A DNA stretch of 60,000 nucleotides from contig CM043946.1 in the NCBI GenBank assembly GCA_014529385.2, positions 38,516,058 to 38,576,057 of the forward strand, given 5' to 3'. Within the stretch, counting starts at the first letter, position 1, and every line of letters starts with the position of its first letter. The position numbers and the translations under genes were made by a program. This stretch comes from Adiantum capillus-veneris. Taxonomy: Eukaryota; Streptophyta; Polypodiopsida; Polypodiales; Pteridaceae. Below are positions 32,148 through 43,435 of this stretch, one piece after another. The notes under the pieces were generated by a model. The model was not told the origin of the DNA. It searched no databases and saw only the letters and a list, made by a program, of their open reading frames with translations.

Positions 32148-32151
32148 CTTG

Positions 32152-32743
32152 TAAAATTCCCCAATTTGTAAATTCTCTCTCTCTAGGTGATGGTTATAAA
32201 GGCCCACCTAGAGATTCTCATTTTTAATAACCTCACAAAAAAAAGCAAGGGTCAACCACACCGGGGCCACCACTTGCTTTGACTCCCTGATTAGCTTACC
32301 CTAATCAAACCGGGATTACCCTAATCCAAGCAGCCAACACCTATAAATTGGCACTAAGAGGTCACTACCGGGGGGGGGACACTTCATGAGAGGTCATCAC
32401 TTGGTAGAGTGTAGTGGGAAGAATTGACATCATTGGCATCACGGGGAAGTGGAGGGGCTTCTGTGATGGTTTGCCTGGAGAATTGCACCATGTGAAGGGA
32501 GCCACGTCCACCTCTCGACTCCAATGGTCGATGCACACACACATACACGCTCTTGGTAGCAAGCTTCACAATCAATGAGTCATCTTAGAGACCACACCAA
32601 GTAGTTGCATGAGCTTTTTTCCCTACCTCTCTATCACCATGGTGTGCCGCCTCGCTAGAAGAAAGGTCATTTTAAATACTGCATAAATAATTCTCCCTCA
32701 CACCCCCGAGGGTTTTCATCATTTGGTCAATCTCTCTCTCTCC

Positions 32744-32787
<44 letters not shown>

Positions 32788-32942
32788 GTTTGCGGTGTTC
32801 ATATCATCATGGTCTGCGTCCTAGCCGCTCAAACGTAGGTGGTGCCCCCTGTTCGCTTTACCGTGTGATAGGCTCAAGGCGCGTCATTCGGCCTCCGCAT
32901 TTTAGAGACCGTCGGGGTTTGGGGTTCGCTTTGCTCCCGTCA
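32152..32942 (+). repeat. Element A 3' LTR, second part
   Basis: Its end matches positions 1-196 (GTAAGTTTGCGGTGTTCATATC to CCCGTCA). The (GT)n run at about 32747-32785 is much longer than the five or so units in the 5' LTR, which is consistent with microsatellite drift. There is no gene. Confidence 0.87.
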
Positions 32943-33255
32943 GCAACATCTATAGAATTCGACAGTGCGGTGTGGCACTACGGACTTGAACAAATGAGTT
33001 CCAAAGAAATGCAAATCCTTCAATCAAAAAATCTTCTATCAGGTTTGAAACTTAAGTGGACTTAGAGTTTGATGAAGATTGTATTTATGGTAAACAAAAG
33101 AGGGTAAAATTTCAAAAATCAAGAAATGAAAGAAAAAATAAAAAGCTTGAATTGGTCAATTCTGATGTTTGGGGTCCTGCAAGTATACCATCCCTTGGTG
33201 GTTCATTGTACTATGTAACATTCATAGACGATGTGACTAGGAAAACTATGTCAAA
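32943..33255 (+). pseudogene. Ty1/copia integrase N-terminal fragment
   Basis: It encodes pieces of a GAG-pre-integrase domain (STVWHYGLEQMSSKEMQIL) and the start of the integrase core (LVNSDVWGPA, SLGGSLYYVTFIDDVTRKTM). One frameshift or stop lies near 33060. It is cut on the left by A and on the right by LINE sequence, so A inserted into or beside an old copia copy. Confidence 0.75.
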
Positions 33256-34735
33256 GGCCAGGGTTGTGTGAAACCAGTGGTTCCTAAACTTTCTGGCTTT
33301 GCCATCCATAGTAATACTTAGTGGGTAGTGCTTCGACATGCAGTTGGTGTATAAGCACTTAACCTTGATTTTATCAAAGGTGTTGGATAGAGGGAGGCTC
33401 AAATAGCATATATCGAGCTATCCCTTCCTACAAAGTTCTCCTTTAATGTAGTTCTGCCATGTGAAATCTCCTAGAGTGCAAACATCCCATAGCTGGAGGT
33501 GGTCCTTTAGGTTAAGAAAAGTTTCTATTTCTTTCTCGAAGATGTAGATGTCTTTGTTGAGGAATATATCCTCTAAGGTCGCTACCATTATTGAAGTTGC
33601 CCACTAATATGCAAGGCCCATTGAAGGCATAGAGTTCCTACCAAAGGTATGCTCTATCATATGTAGATCCTCCTGCATAAACAGAAACTATCGTGAAGTT
33701 GTTGGGAGCAGGGGGAAAAATAGCACACTAGCATTTTCCCACACCTAGAGAGTGGGTGGGCCAATGTTTGGGCACACCTAAAGCTGTACCTCCAGATCCC
33801 TTTGGGTGAGAAGAGATAATCCATCAAAGGTTTTTTAAGACCTCAATGAGTGTCCTAGTTGATTCTTCACCAACTACCTTGATCTCTTGAAGAGCTATCA
33901 CGTCATTTTTTTCTCATGTAGCCAATTGTCTATTTTCCTAGCTTATCGGCACCGGGGAGGGGTCTGGGAGACATTTGCGTGGCTTCTTTTGTTTTCTTTG
34001 AGAATCTTCATGGGGGTGGGACTTGAGACAATGACCAGGGTGGAGGAAGTTACTTTAATCGTGGGATTGTCTTTATTGAGGTCTAGATTTTGGGCTTGGT
34101 CAAGGGCATTGACTTGCCGCTCAAGAGGAGATGAGGGGTCCTTTGGGGTGGGCAACACACAGTCTTCTCCTTTGAAATCAGATGAGTCTGCAAAATCTGT
34201 GACAAAAGCCAGTGCTGCGGATCTATTAGGAGGGGACAGGTGTTGGACTTGGACGCCCGGGGTTCCATTAGGCAAGTTACCAGTGTTGGGGGGAGACACA
34301 AGTACAGAGGATCCAGGTTGAAAGTTTGAGTTGTTGGGGGGAAAGGGGTTTTAATAAGGAGGGGTCATATTCCTAATCAGGAAATTTCTTACAAAGTGGC
34401 TTTCGACTCCACATGGGAAGCATGCTCCGAGGTCGGTCACCCAACACTTTGCCTAGTTGACAAGCTATCATCTTGAGGTGTTGGTGATAGTGAAGGGGGA
34501 GGTTTGGAAGACAAAAATGTAGTGATTCTTTGGAAGGGATTGGATGGTTTCTAGGATAGCACCTCCAAAACCAGCCTTTTAAAGTCTTTGTAGGGGGTCT
34601 AGACCTGCTAGTTTCCCAATGATAGCCCTAGCTTCCAAGTCTTTCTTGAGCTTTACAATCTGAGAGGCGGGGAGAGTTATAGAAGGCTTACCTCCAGGGT
34701 TGTAGCTTGAGCCTGCAACCGAAAAACTCCAAGGT
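33256..34735 (-). pseudogene. LINE (non-LTR) remnant: ORF1 zinc knuckle and APE endonuclease
   Basis: On the minus strand, the part near 34640-34500 encodes KKDLEARAIIGKLAGLDPLQ and KNHYIFVFQTSPFTI, resembling plant LINE ORF1 (DUF4283-like) proteins. A Cys-His segment, CFPCGVESHFVRNF, follows near 34400. A Pro/Ser-rich stretch runs 34320-33950. Near 33900 is DVIALQEIKVVGEEST, the N-terminal endonuclease box (usually LQETK). Near 33320 is KHYPLSITMDGKARKFRNHW, similar to the S-D-H-Y-P end of the endonuclease. RT is absent. There are many stops. Confidence 0.6.
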
Positions 34736-35295
34736 TAAGGATTTTCTCCAAGACCACATGGATATGCTGAAACTTGCTCGTTAGAATGTCCGACAAGCAC
34801 AGGATCAGTATAAGAAGTACGCATATGAGAAATGTCAGCAAGTTACCTTCGAAGAAGGGGAGGAAGTATTTTTACGTGTGCGAGAACATTCAAAAAGTCT
34901 GAGAACTGGGCCAACACCTACATTATCTCTCCGATATTGTGGGCCTTTCAAAATACTCAAGCGAGTAGGTGATCGTGCCTACAAGTTATTGCTATCTTCA
35001 CATTCTCGTATTCATCCGGTGTTGCAAGTAAGCCGTTTACGTAAGGGGTTCCATGGGGACGACAATGTCATTGACCAACAGATTTTGGTAGATTTCATTG
35101 AACCTCCTACCTCACCGCATGAACCTAAACGTGTTCTCGATTATCATGAGTTGGGTACACGTCATCATGTACATCAACAATCCATAATCAAGTGGAAAGA
35201 TCGCCGACCAGAAGAAGGTGCCACTTGGGAAAACATTAGTGTTCTTAAGAAGAAGTTCCCCACTTTTGTTTTCGAGGAAAAAAACTCTTCTTAAG
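34736..35295 (+). pseudogene. Chromovirus (Ty3/gypsy) integrase C-terminus with chromodomain
   Basis: The frame from 34878 encodes the integrase C-terminal domain (LSLRYCGPFKILKRVGDRAY, HPVLQVSRLRKG) and a terminal chromodomain (RVLDYHELG, HHVHQQSIIKWKDR, GATWEN). It ends EEKNSS and stop. Upstream codons 34736-34877 continue the same domain with one stop. The chromodomain marks the chromovirus branch, distinct from A to D. A PPT-like AAGGGGGGAG follows. Confidence 0.85.
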
Positions 35296-35305
35296 GGGGG
35301 AGTAA

Positions 35306-35435
35306 TGTCAAGACACCGGCAAGGCCGGACTAGACAAGGGCAGGGCCGGGCTAGGCAGTGTGGAAAGGGAGTCCAACTAGGGCAAAGGGATAGGGGCTAT
35401 GCTATATAGTGGGTGGTTGGGTGGTGGAATCCTAG
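35306..35435 (+). repeat. Start of chromovirus 3' LTR, truncated
   Basis: TGTCAAGACACC begins just after the purine tract TTAAGGGGGGAGTAA. About 130 bases remain before copia gag sequence begins on the other strand. The right boundary is approximate. Confidence 0.5.
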
Positions 35436-36254
35436 GTTCTAGCTCCCCTTGTCTAACACTTTGCATCATTTGCCGGTTTCTTGCTCTCCAAAGCATTCTT
35501 CTTCTTGTCTCTTTGCAATGCATAGCAATCTTTCTTCACATGTCCTTTCTTGTGACAATGGTAGCACTCTACATTGCGCATAGAAGCACAAGACTTGCTA
35601 CAAGATTGCTTTCTTTCCTGAGACTTAGAACGGTTATGATTTCAACCTCTTTGATTGCAAGACTGTGCAACATAGGCATCACCATGCTTGGTAGGCTCAA
35701 GAGACTTCTTGAAAATCTTTTCTCTGAGCAAACTATTAACAACATCATTGTAAACCAAGCCAATTACAGGCGCAAAATTACTCATGCCTGTACAAAATGT
35801 GTCCCAAGAAGACGCTAGAGATCAAAGCAAGAAAATAGAGTTCACTTCTTCATCAATATACAGTCCCTGCAATATAATCTGCATGAAAATGATGTTGAAC
35901 TCGTTCAAGTGACTAGAAACTGTAGTGCCCTCTTTCATGCAAAGCTCAAAAAGATTTTTCATCAAGTAGACATTGCTAGAGGCACTCTTGCTTTCATAAG
36001 TGTCACAAAGCTTCTTCCAAAGTGACTTTGCCGTAGACAGATTCTGCCAAATGTAGACGAATAGTGGACCTAGCTTTAGCATCAAGCATCTTCCACTCAG
36101 AATCTGAATAGTCACTGATCTCAAGAGGACCATCCAATGGCTCTATCTGTCCCTTTTGTATCAAAACATCCTAGATTTTCTCTTTCCAGATAGAAAATTT
36201 GGTGCCATCAAACTTCTGAATGTTGTAAATGTCTTTATCCAAAGTAGAAGCCAT
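35436..36254 (-). pseudogene. gag: Ty1/copia gag remnant
   Basis: The minus strand start at 36254 encodes MASTLDKDIYNIQKFDGTKF and SIWKEKI, a typical copia gag N-terminus. It continues with LCDTYESKSASSNVYLMKNL and a zinc knuckle, CYHCHKKGHVKKDC (CX2CX4HX4C), near 35560. Several stops and frameshifts are present. Pol is missing; the fragment ends at the chromovirus LTR. Confidence 0.77.
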
Positions 36255-37430
36255 AACTGTAAATTGTCAGATCTAGGTGAAAACTATGGTGAGAGACCTG
36301 GAAAAAATTTGACAGAGTCTCCCCTGTAACTGGAGCAAAATCTTAACTCAAAATGGCATAGAAGTGACTGAAGATGCTCTTGGAGCATAAGGCATAATCG
36401 CATAAACTGACAACTATCCAAAAGAGGTGTGCATAAACCACTGAAGCTGTCCAAAATGACCACCAACATGACATCAAATGCACCTAGTCCTCTCTATACA
36501 TGGCCTATGGCAAGGGTAACGTAAAGGGATACTCCAACAACCTATATCACCAAAGGTATTTCAACATCCGAGAATAGTCCAGCTCAAAGAAAACCTCACC
36601 AACGAACCTCAACAAATGGATCACTAGTCGTGGATTATAGTCAAGCTCAACAATGACTATCTTCGGCCAAATCTAGGAAATGGCTGGAACTGCTAAAATG
36701 CCAAGAAATGGCTCCACAAACAAGAATACAATGGCAGTATCTGTAACTCAACGTACATAAAACGAACAAAGTCTCTACTGAGATAGTAGGACCTGGGAAC
36801 AAACAGACGCCAAGAATATGCAAGCAGTACAACCAATCCCTACAGGGAGAAACGCTCTCAAAAGAGATCAAAAGTGCTCAGAAAATGCATGTACTTGCAA
36901 GCATGATCCAGTGAAGTAGTAGAAAATTGTCCGTTGGAAACCTATAAGTAGCGATCACTGCCAAAATCAGTGTATGGCTGAAGAATGTCAAATAAAGTGT
37001 CCGAACGAGGCATACATGAGCCAGAAATGCATGTGGCCGAACAAAATACGTCTCTGAAAAGCAGAGAGAATGTGCAACGCGCTCGTGGGTGAGCGGCTAA
37101 ATAGGCATGCCTCGAGGGTGAAATGTCAAAACTCCACCTGTAATGTCGATGTCGATGTCTCCACCTCGGCTGGAAAAGATGTACGTCCGAGAGGAATCGC
37201 AAAAAATTGGAAATGGGAGCGAGAAACTCCACCTATCGTGTCATGGCCGATGTCCACCTGATTGGGGATATGGTCATCCAATCGGAACCGCAAAATGCAA
37301 AAATGCCAAAAAACCCCACCTGTGTTGTCGATGCTGAAGACTACGCCTCCAAGCGATCTGGGCTCCGGAATCACATAATATTAGAACTTTATACAATTAA
37401 TTTATATTAAAGATCCATTAGAATTTGAAA
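36255..37430. other. Unassigned; probably leader and LTR of the minus-strand copia gag
   Basis: I see no supportable gene. Position upstream of copia gag suggests 5' leader and LTR, but I could not find paired LTR ends. 37140-37345 contains repeated phrases such as CTCCACCT and TGTCGATG. Confidence 0.4.
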
Positions 37431-38440
37431 TTTTTGGCATAGCCACATTCTTTGAATGGTTATCTATCAAATGACTGTAATGATCTTGCAAAATGAACAT
37501 TTCATCTATAGATATCTTGTGCACAAAAATCATGGGTTGCCACTTGCAATCGTTTCAGATCAAGATCGCCGCTTCCTAAGTAACATGTGGCGGGAACTCT
37601 TCAAGCTTTTGGGCACGCAACTCAGATTCTCATCAAGTTATCAAGCGGAAACCGATGGGCAAACCAAAAGAATCAACCAAGGCATTCAAGATTTCATCCG
37701 GAGCTATGTCAATGCAGATCAGAAGGATTGGGATGATTACTTGGATATGGTGGAATTTCATTACAACAGCACAATCTACAGCGCTACCGGATTCACACCC
37801 TTTGAACTGGCAACAGGAAAAGAAGTCATCACTCTGCTGGCCCTCGGTGCCGACAACATTCAAGCTGACAACATGGATTGTGAAGAATTCTTACACAAGT
37901 GGAATGAGAAGCTGCAAATTGCCAAGAAGAGTCTAAAGCAAAGCAAGCTGCACATGGTAAAGTATGCAAACCCACATCGTCGCCAAGAATAACTCTTCGC
38001 CAAAGGAGACCTGGTCCTAGTAAGCTCTCAAAACACTAACCTCCCACCCAGCTTAGCGCCAAAGTTTAATCACAGGTCTTAGCGCCAAAGTTGTAAGACT
38101 TCACGATCTTACAACGACATCACCTACAAGCTCGACTTACCTTCGATATCCCATATCCATAACGCTTTTCATGTCAGCTTACTCAAGCAATATCACTCTG
38201 ACAGCCAATACGGACACACTACACCGCCATCTAGAGAAGCAAGCATTCAATTGGAGCCGGAGACTATATTGAAGAAACGCTTCTCTCACAAAGAAATTCA
38301 ATTCACGTCAAATGGAAAGGCCATCCAATGGTCGATTGTACGTGGGAATCGGAGAGCAAAATACTGGAGATTGCTCGCACACTTGTCTTGTGCTTCTACA
38401 ACATGGAACGAGATCAACCTCCCACTTACAGCTCATAGGC
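37431..38440 (+). pseudogene. Ty3/gypsy integrase fragment (chromovirus type)
   Basis: It contains the integrase core with VSDQDRRFLSNMWRELF (second Asp region), SSYQAETDGQTKRINQGIQD (the catalytic Glu position after GQT is replaced by Lys-Arg) and FHYNSTIYSATGFTPFELATG. A frameshifted C-terminal domain follows (GDLVLVSSQNTNL, ISHIHNAFHVSLLKQY), and perhaps a decayed chromodomain near 38245. Both ends are truncated. It is unrelated in sequence to the Tat integrases of A and B. Confidence 0.8.
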
Positions 38441-39336
38441 TTAGGCTACTCCCATGTATCATACCCTAGTAAGGCACAAAACTACCAAAAATCCCAAACA
38501 AATCCGAATATCCAAAAATCCAAACAAATTTGTAAAAATAAAAAAAAGTCAAAAAGTGGCATGACACTTTGTACTAGCACTTGCCTTTACACAATAACAT
38601 CACTTAACGAAATGCTTGACGAGGGCGCCAAGATCTGTCAACCCGGGGGTGTGTATAAGGGGGTACATGCTTACTTCCTACCCAAGTCCACCTCCATTCT
38701 TTTCGGCAAGCTAATATAAAAGTTGTTGTGTCCCTCGGTGTTGTGAGTACAGTGGGCTTCCCTCCCCCTTTCTCTCTCCCCCCTCATATTGTCCCTACTC
38801 CCTCTCCCCCAATCTTCAACTTTCCGTCTTCGTCCCTCCGCAAGTCCCTGGGCGCCTCCCCTCAACTCCGGGGCGTCATATTGTCCATATATGATATGAG
38901 TCACGACTCACGAGTGTCGCTGAAGTATTTTGGACACTCTTTTTTATGGTTCCACACGTTGTAGTGTGGTGGGTCCAAATCCTTCCTTACTAAGGCCCAT
39001 GTCACACACATCTGTTGGGATGTGAGTGTAGTTGAATTGGCCCAATCACGAGCACTGCCTCGCATGCCAAGTCATGGATGCATATAAAGAAATTTCATCT
39101 GGCGGGTAGTACCCAACCTCCACTCATCGAATGCAGAAAGCAACTCGGTGATTAGTCTTGGCCCAGCTCTTAGTCGGACATCACTCGCAAGTCCACCGCT
39201 GCTTGTGTGGCTAAGGGGGCTCCTTGTGTAGCGAGGGCTCCGAAGGCCATCTCGGACACATCGAGACACATCGCGCATGGCAGCTGACCATGTGTGACTC
39301 TAGCCTAAGGTGGAGTTTAGACAGGCGCGGTGGGGG
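38441..39336. other. No gene seen; AT-poor spacer with LTR-like features
   Basis: A possible TATA-like TAATATAAAAG lies at about 38712, and a CT-rich stretch at 38758-38815. No open frame with recognisable homology was found on either strand. It may be the LTR of the truncated gypsy copy. Confidence 0.4.
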
Positions 39337-39341
39337 AGAGG

Positions 39342-39634
39342 TGAAATATCCTTTCACTATAACGGTGCTCACTCAATGCCTAAATCATCTCACCCACTCC
39401 CCCTAATTTAGGTAACGCCCCTTCATCCTAGCACTTACCCAATAAGGCTCCCCTTGCCTAATGTATATAAAGGCACCTCTGTTATCTTCAAAAGCGTGCA
39501 AGTTCTCATTTCATTTTATCAATACAAGTTAGCTTCACTTCCTTGCTACACTGGAGTGTCTCTCTCTCTCATTATTTACTTTGATTAGATTAGGTGTTGT
39601 TTATTGATTAGCATTAGTTCCTATTTGCTTCACA
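39342..39634 (+). repeat. Element E 5' LTR
   Basis: Starts TGAAATATCC and ends CTTCACA directly at the PBS. The TATA box TATATAAA is at about 39464-39471. Confidence 0.85.
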
Positions 39635-39646
39635 TGGTATCAGAGC
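39635..39646 (+). promoter_or_regulatory. Element E primer binding site (initiator tRNA-Met)
   Basis: TGGTATCAGAGC is the exact classic site used by most plant copia elements. Confidence 0.92.
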
Positions 39647-39774
39647 TTTGTAGAGCTTAGGAACTCGCCTTAGCCCCTTGCATCTCAGTCATAGCTAGCA
39701 CATAGTGCCCCTCTCTATTATCTTCCAAGCACTCGAAGGTTTTCTCGTTCACGTCAAGGAATCCGGAGCCTTGC

Positions 39775-40682
39775 ATGATGGCCGAGTCATCCTCCATGTC
39801 CTCTGCCGCATACAAGCCTCGCTACGTCATCAACAAACTCAATGGCACGAATTATCAAGTATGGAAGATACGGATGGAGCTTTACCTTACACAGCTTCAA
39901 CTCTGGGAAATTACGCCGAGCGTCGAAGCTCAACCCGACAAACCCAAAGACAAGGATCCTATTGTCATCTCTGATGTCTACAATTCTTGGCAAAGTAAAA
40001 ATAATAGTGCCAAGACGGAGCTTATTCTCCATTGCCAAGACCGGCAAGTCTAAATGGTGAAGAAACCCACCACCGCCAATGCTATTTGGAAGTTCTTTGA
40101 GAAGAACTACAAGCATACCGACCTCGTTTACCAAGTTTCCCTGATCAAGAAACTGGTAAACACCACTATGCATGAAGGTCAGTCCTCATCCAAGTTCTTA
40201 GAAACTTGGCAGATGCTTCTAGACGAAGTACTCATATCAGGGCTAGCAATCCCTGAAGAGCTACAGTCCATGCTCTTGTTGGCCTCCCTTCCCGCATCAT
40301 GGAGGGCCTTCATTACCACCCAAGCCACGACGGAAAATCTTTAGCTACAGAATCTAGTAGCAAAGATTCAACAAGAAGAAACCCTTCGCGACCACACCAA
40401 CGGATCGCAAAAGTCTACGACATTAGTCACTATGGCTAAACATCACCCCGGCAAGAAGACGTTCAACCACTCTGGCCCTCCTCGTCAGCACCACAACCAT
40501 GGAAAGAAGTATCATTCAAGCCTGAAGCAATGTACAAATTGCCATCGGTCTGGTCATATTGCAAAGCATTGTCGGCAACCGCGTAATCAAGGTAATTTTC
40601 GGCCTCCTGCTGCATATTCTCATTTTTATCCGTCATACCCTCAAGGGTGGGCTAGACCCCTTCTGTCTTCACCCTCTTCTCA
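39775..40682 (+). pseudogene. gag: Element E gag
   Basis: It begins MMAESSSMSSAAYKPRYVIN followed by KLNGTNYQVWKIRMELYL, a typical copia gag N-terminus. The frame contains stops at 40051 (TAA) and 40342 (TAG) but is otherwise open. The zinc knuckle CTNCHRSGHIAKHC is intact. A Gln/His/Pro-rich tail follows. The sequence is cut at 40682 by CACTA element G and continues at 45374. Confidence 0.87.
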
Positions 40683-40827
40683 CACTACAACAAAAGAACG
40701 TGTTATCGACGCAGATATCGATGCGGCCTGTCGCTATCCGCGTCGCTGTGAAACCAGTCGCTATTAGCGACGCACATAGCAACGCGGATAGCGACGCACA
40801 TAGCGACGACCATAGCAGAATTTTTTT

Positions 40828-40915
40828 TTCTTGGGCAGAGGGCAAGTAGCCTGGCCTGTGCCCAGTTAAAAGATGGACACAGCCACAGCCAGACTTCCTG
40901 CCCTCTGCCCAAGAA
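40828..40915. repeat. 88-bp foldback in G subterminal region
   Basis: A perfect 17-bp inverted repeat, TTCTTGGGCAGAGGGCA at 40828-40844 and its complement at 40899-40915, has further pairing inside (CTGGCCTGTG with CACAGCCAG). It makes an extended hairpin. Confidence 0.8.
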
Positions 40916-41087
40916 AGCGAGCAGCACCAAAATATCAACCATGCTCCCGCGCGCAAAAATTTCGACAGAGTTTGCTTTGTTTTTACATAAACTTTTCAAA
41001 AAAAACCATATCATGTATACGCCTCCTACATGCTATCCATGTAGGATCTCACATGAGATTTAAGGCCAATGAAAGACAACCGTACCA

Positions 41088-41230
41088 ACTGAAAAGCATA
41101 GCCATAACTTAAAAGCATAACCATAACGAACCATAACCATAACTTAAAATCATAACCATAACTTAAAACCATAACCATAATGTAGATAACCATAACCATA
41201 AACAAAATTAACATTAACCATAAGCATAAC
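41088..41230. repeat. ATAACC/ATAACTTAAAA minisatellite in G
   Basis: Irregular tandem units of CATAACCATAACTTAAAA and shorter CCATAA variants. It lies in non-coding DNA between the subterminal region and the minus-strand gene end. Interstitial-telomere identity is not supported, because the plant unit is CCCTAAA. Confidence 0.75.
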
Positions 41231-41517
41231 CAGATTCAAGAGAAACAATAACTGTCTATACAATGACAATGACAATAATCATAACCATAAGGGAAACAAT
41301 AACTGTCTGAACACTAGCTGTTTGTACAAAAAAAAGACACAGAAGCGTGTCTGCATCTCACAAAGCATATAGATGAAATCTGGTCCACTAATGACTAGGC
41401 ATCGCAACCTGCACATAGGAAAACTCACAAAATTAGTATTGATATTACTTCACATATACTGACTTAATTAAATCAACTCACACATATTAACGTCTCACCT
41501 CAAGCGATCAGTGAGAC

Positions 41518-42637
41518 TGTAAGGCCTCCCAGTCTACAGGCTCTCCTGAAGCTTCAAGATCATTCAGTACTTCATAGATACCTCTGCGATATCCATCTGA
41601 ATCCTCCTCACGTGATGGAGCTCGATGCATCCAAGATTCTACGTTTATACAAAAATCAAAGTAATAACCATACATGATTCATCGCGTTTTAAAAAACTCC
41701 ATAGTTAAGATTGGATTAGAAACTCACAAACTCATAGCAAAAGGTGTCGAAGCCTCCGCTGCCAAGATGAGATGCCCCCCTAGTCATTTGTCGTACCTGT
41801 GCGGCACTGCTGTCTGAACCGCGTGGCCGCTGTCCGCTCATCCTCCCTGATCTGCAGCCACGTCTCGTGTGGGATGCCCGAAGGCTTCGGCAAGCCAGTC
41901 CTGAAAGCCTTCCGAGTTGCATCTCGTCGATGTTTGATGGTGTCCCGTGCAACACCCTTGATCCACCGCGCCGAAACAACGAAAGAACCCGGAGCAGGCT
42001 GGTACTCTCTCAGGATGGTCTCCACTATGTAAGTGACTTTTTTCTTTTCTTGCTGATCCCAAGACGTCAGAATGCTGGTCGAAAACTGCAGCTCCACGAG
42101 CAGGCGAATCCGCTGTCGCATCTCAGTCCCGACTCTATCCATGTCAACAGAACCATCTCCCCGTACAGTATAGAGCTTGGAGGCACTAGGATCGTGTGCC
42201 CCCCAAGGTGTCCGAGGTGTGCCAAAAGGTATGTCGAGAGGTGTGCCTGGGTAAGACGGGGGTCGTGAGTGAGGAGGGGTCCAAGCATCTGTGGACCCTC
42301 CTCCACAGCAACCACCACCTCCACCTAATGATTGCCGAGATCGGCGAGTGCCTCTATGCTGCGGAGATGAGAACGTACCCGCCTCTGCCCCACCCCTAGG
42401 TGTCGAAGCGGTCGTGATGGGAGAAGAAGGCGTCGTACCCATAGGCGTACTGAACCCCATAGGCGTCCCCCCCCTAGGCGTCGGACCCTCGGGTGTGAAG
42501 CCCGGAGACGTAGTACCCGTGCCTCTGGCTACCCAGTACTGAGAAGCCTCTGCCATCTGAGCAGGCGTCATTCGTGTAATGAAGCCCATGAATGCATCTG
42601 CACTCATGGAAGCGGGATCTGGAATCTCGTCTGCCAT
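41518..42637 (-). pseudogene. Element G second gene: Transposase_24-like (TnpA-type) protein
   Basis: The start at 42637 is MADEIPDPASMSADAFMGFI. The N-terminal 150 residues are rich in Pro, Gly, Ser and Thr. The C-terminal half (HDPSASKLYTVRGDGSVDM, KKKVTYIVETILREYQPAPG, ETWLQIREDERTAATRF) and the following motif HLGSGGFDTFCYEF (like HT-GSKSF..YE) resemble plant Transposase_24 proteins encoded by CACTA elements. A frameshift lies near 41795. A splice donor (TTT/GTGAGT) near 41733 and an acceptor (CGTAG/A) near 41642 would join a last exon, ESWMHRAPSREEDSDGYRRG, ending at 41518. These proteins bind element ends and regulate excision in known systems. Confidence 0.65.
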
Positions 42638-42687
42638 ACTAAAGTCCTGCACAAAGAAAGTAAAATAAAGCATCAAAACACAGTTGT

Positions 42688-43281
42688 TTAAATTAACTTT
42701 AAGTTTAATTTTAAATCAAAGTCTTCACACAAACACTTACAGGCATAGGCCTCGACGAGTGAGGCATCATCAATAAGATCTTGCACCCTATCATCATCTA
42801 TCTCTAATTGCAAACATAACTCTGCCCCAACTTGTTCTGGCAGATTGTCTTCATTCATTGCATCTTCATCTACAAGTGTCAATTCTAGCTCATCTGCGTC
42901 ATCCCTCGTATATCTGTCAGCTTCCTCTGCCATATCTTCGTCCATCTCATCTAATGTCACAGTAGTATGGACGTCGTCTGACTGACTTTCCTCCAGGAGA
43001 TCTTGCCCTTCAAATACTTGTTTATTTCTTGGAGCAACTTGAACCACAAACCACCATTGTCGCTCTCGAGGGTCCAGTACAAAGACCACTTGCTCGCAAT
43101 GTTCGGGGAGAGCAAATGTGTTGCTCGCATCTGTCCAAGTCTTTGTAGAATCTATTTGCACAAGTTTGTTTCCATCTCTGCGTACCGTTGCATTGCGACC
43201 AGAAGTAATCACCTTGAACCACTTCACATCCAACAAAAACATCTCAAACCGCCTGAAGCTTACTTTCAGGATATCTGACAC
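42688..43281 (-). pseudogene. Element G TnpD C-terminal DUF4216 domain and acidic tail
   Basis: The frame encodes VSFRRFEMFLLDVKWFKVI, STKTWTDASNTFALPEHCEQVVFVLDP and RQWWFVVQVAPR, matching the DUF4216 region that closes CACTA transposases. A very acidic tail follows (TLDEMDEDMAEEADRYTRDD). It sits directly upstream of the TnpA-like gene, as in known elements. Confidence 0.72.
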
Positions 43282-43435
43282 CAGACCACAGTAATCCAGG
43301 TTTTTTCATGAACCGCTCTAGAAAGAACATCCAACGGCTGTGGACTGTACCTGCCACTGCAACCTCATCTACTACATGGATGAGCAAGTGCATTTGGATA
43401 GTTAGGCAGCTCCTGGGTAGATACTTCTCAATCAT
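43244..43435 (-). pseudogene. Element G TnpD DUF4218 fragment
   Basis: The frame contains LPRSCLTIQMHLLIHVVDEV and SRWMFFLERFMK, clear counterparts of the DUF4218 pattern (..HLLVHLVDE...RWMYP.ER). It is followed by DUF4216 with a frameshift and without the normal spacing. Confidence 0.72.

Larger units (their letters stand above)
1..32942 (+). mobile_element. Element A: Tat-like Ty3/gypsy LTR retrotransposon, host of nested insertions
   Basis: This is the oldest layer of the left half. Its own sequence is 1-4173, 23650-25744 and 32152-32942; the rest is later insertions B, C and D. The 5' LTR enters from outside the window and ends at 196. The 3' LTR starts with TGATGG at 24202 and ends with CCCGTCA at 32942. 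Internal order is PBS, leader ORFs, gag, a deletion, an RNase H remnant, a second RNase H, and integrase. Two RNase H modules of which the second is archaeal-type is known for the plant Tat lineage. The integrase frame breaks at 4173 and resumes at 23650 with matching residues, which proves B inserted into it. The element is dead: gag has three in-frame stops, and protease and nearly all of RT are missing. Its left boundary and TSD are outside the window. Confidence 0.88.

Noticed and set aside
33887-34321. 144-codon plus-strand frame
   Set aside because: It is the antisense shadow of the LINE ORF1 region, which has recognisable sequence on the minus strand.
41088-41230. Possible interstitial telomere repeat
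   Set aside because: The unit is ATAACC with ATAACTTAAAA, not CCCTAAA; a simple minisatellite fits better.
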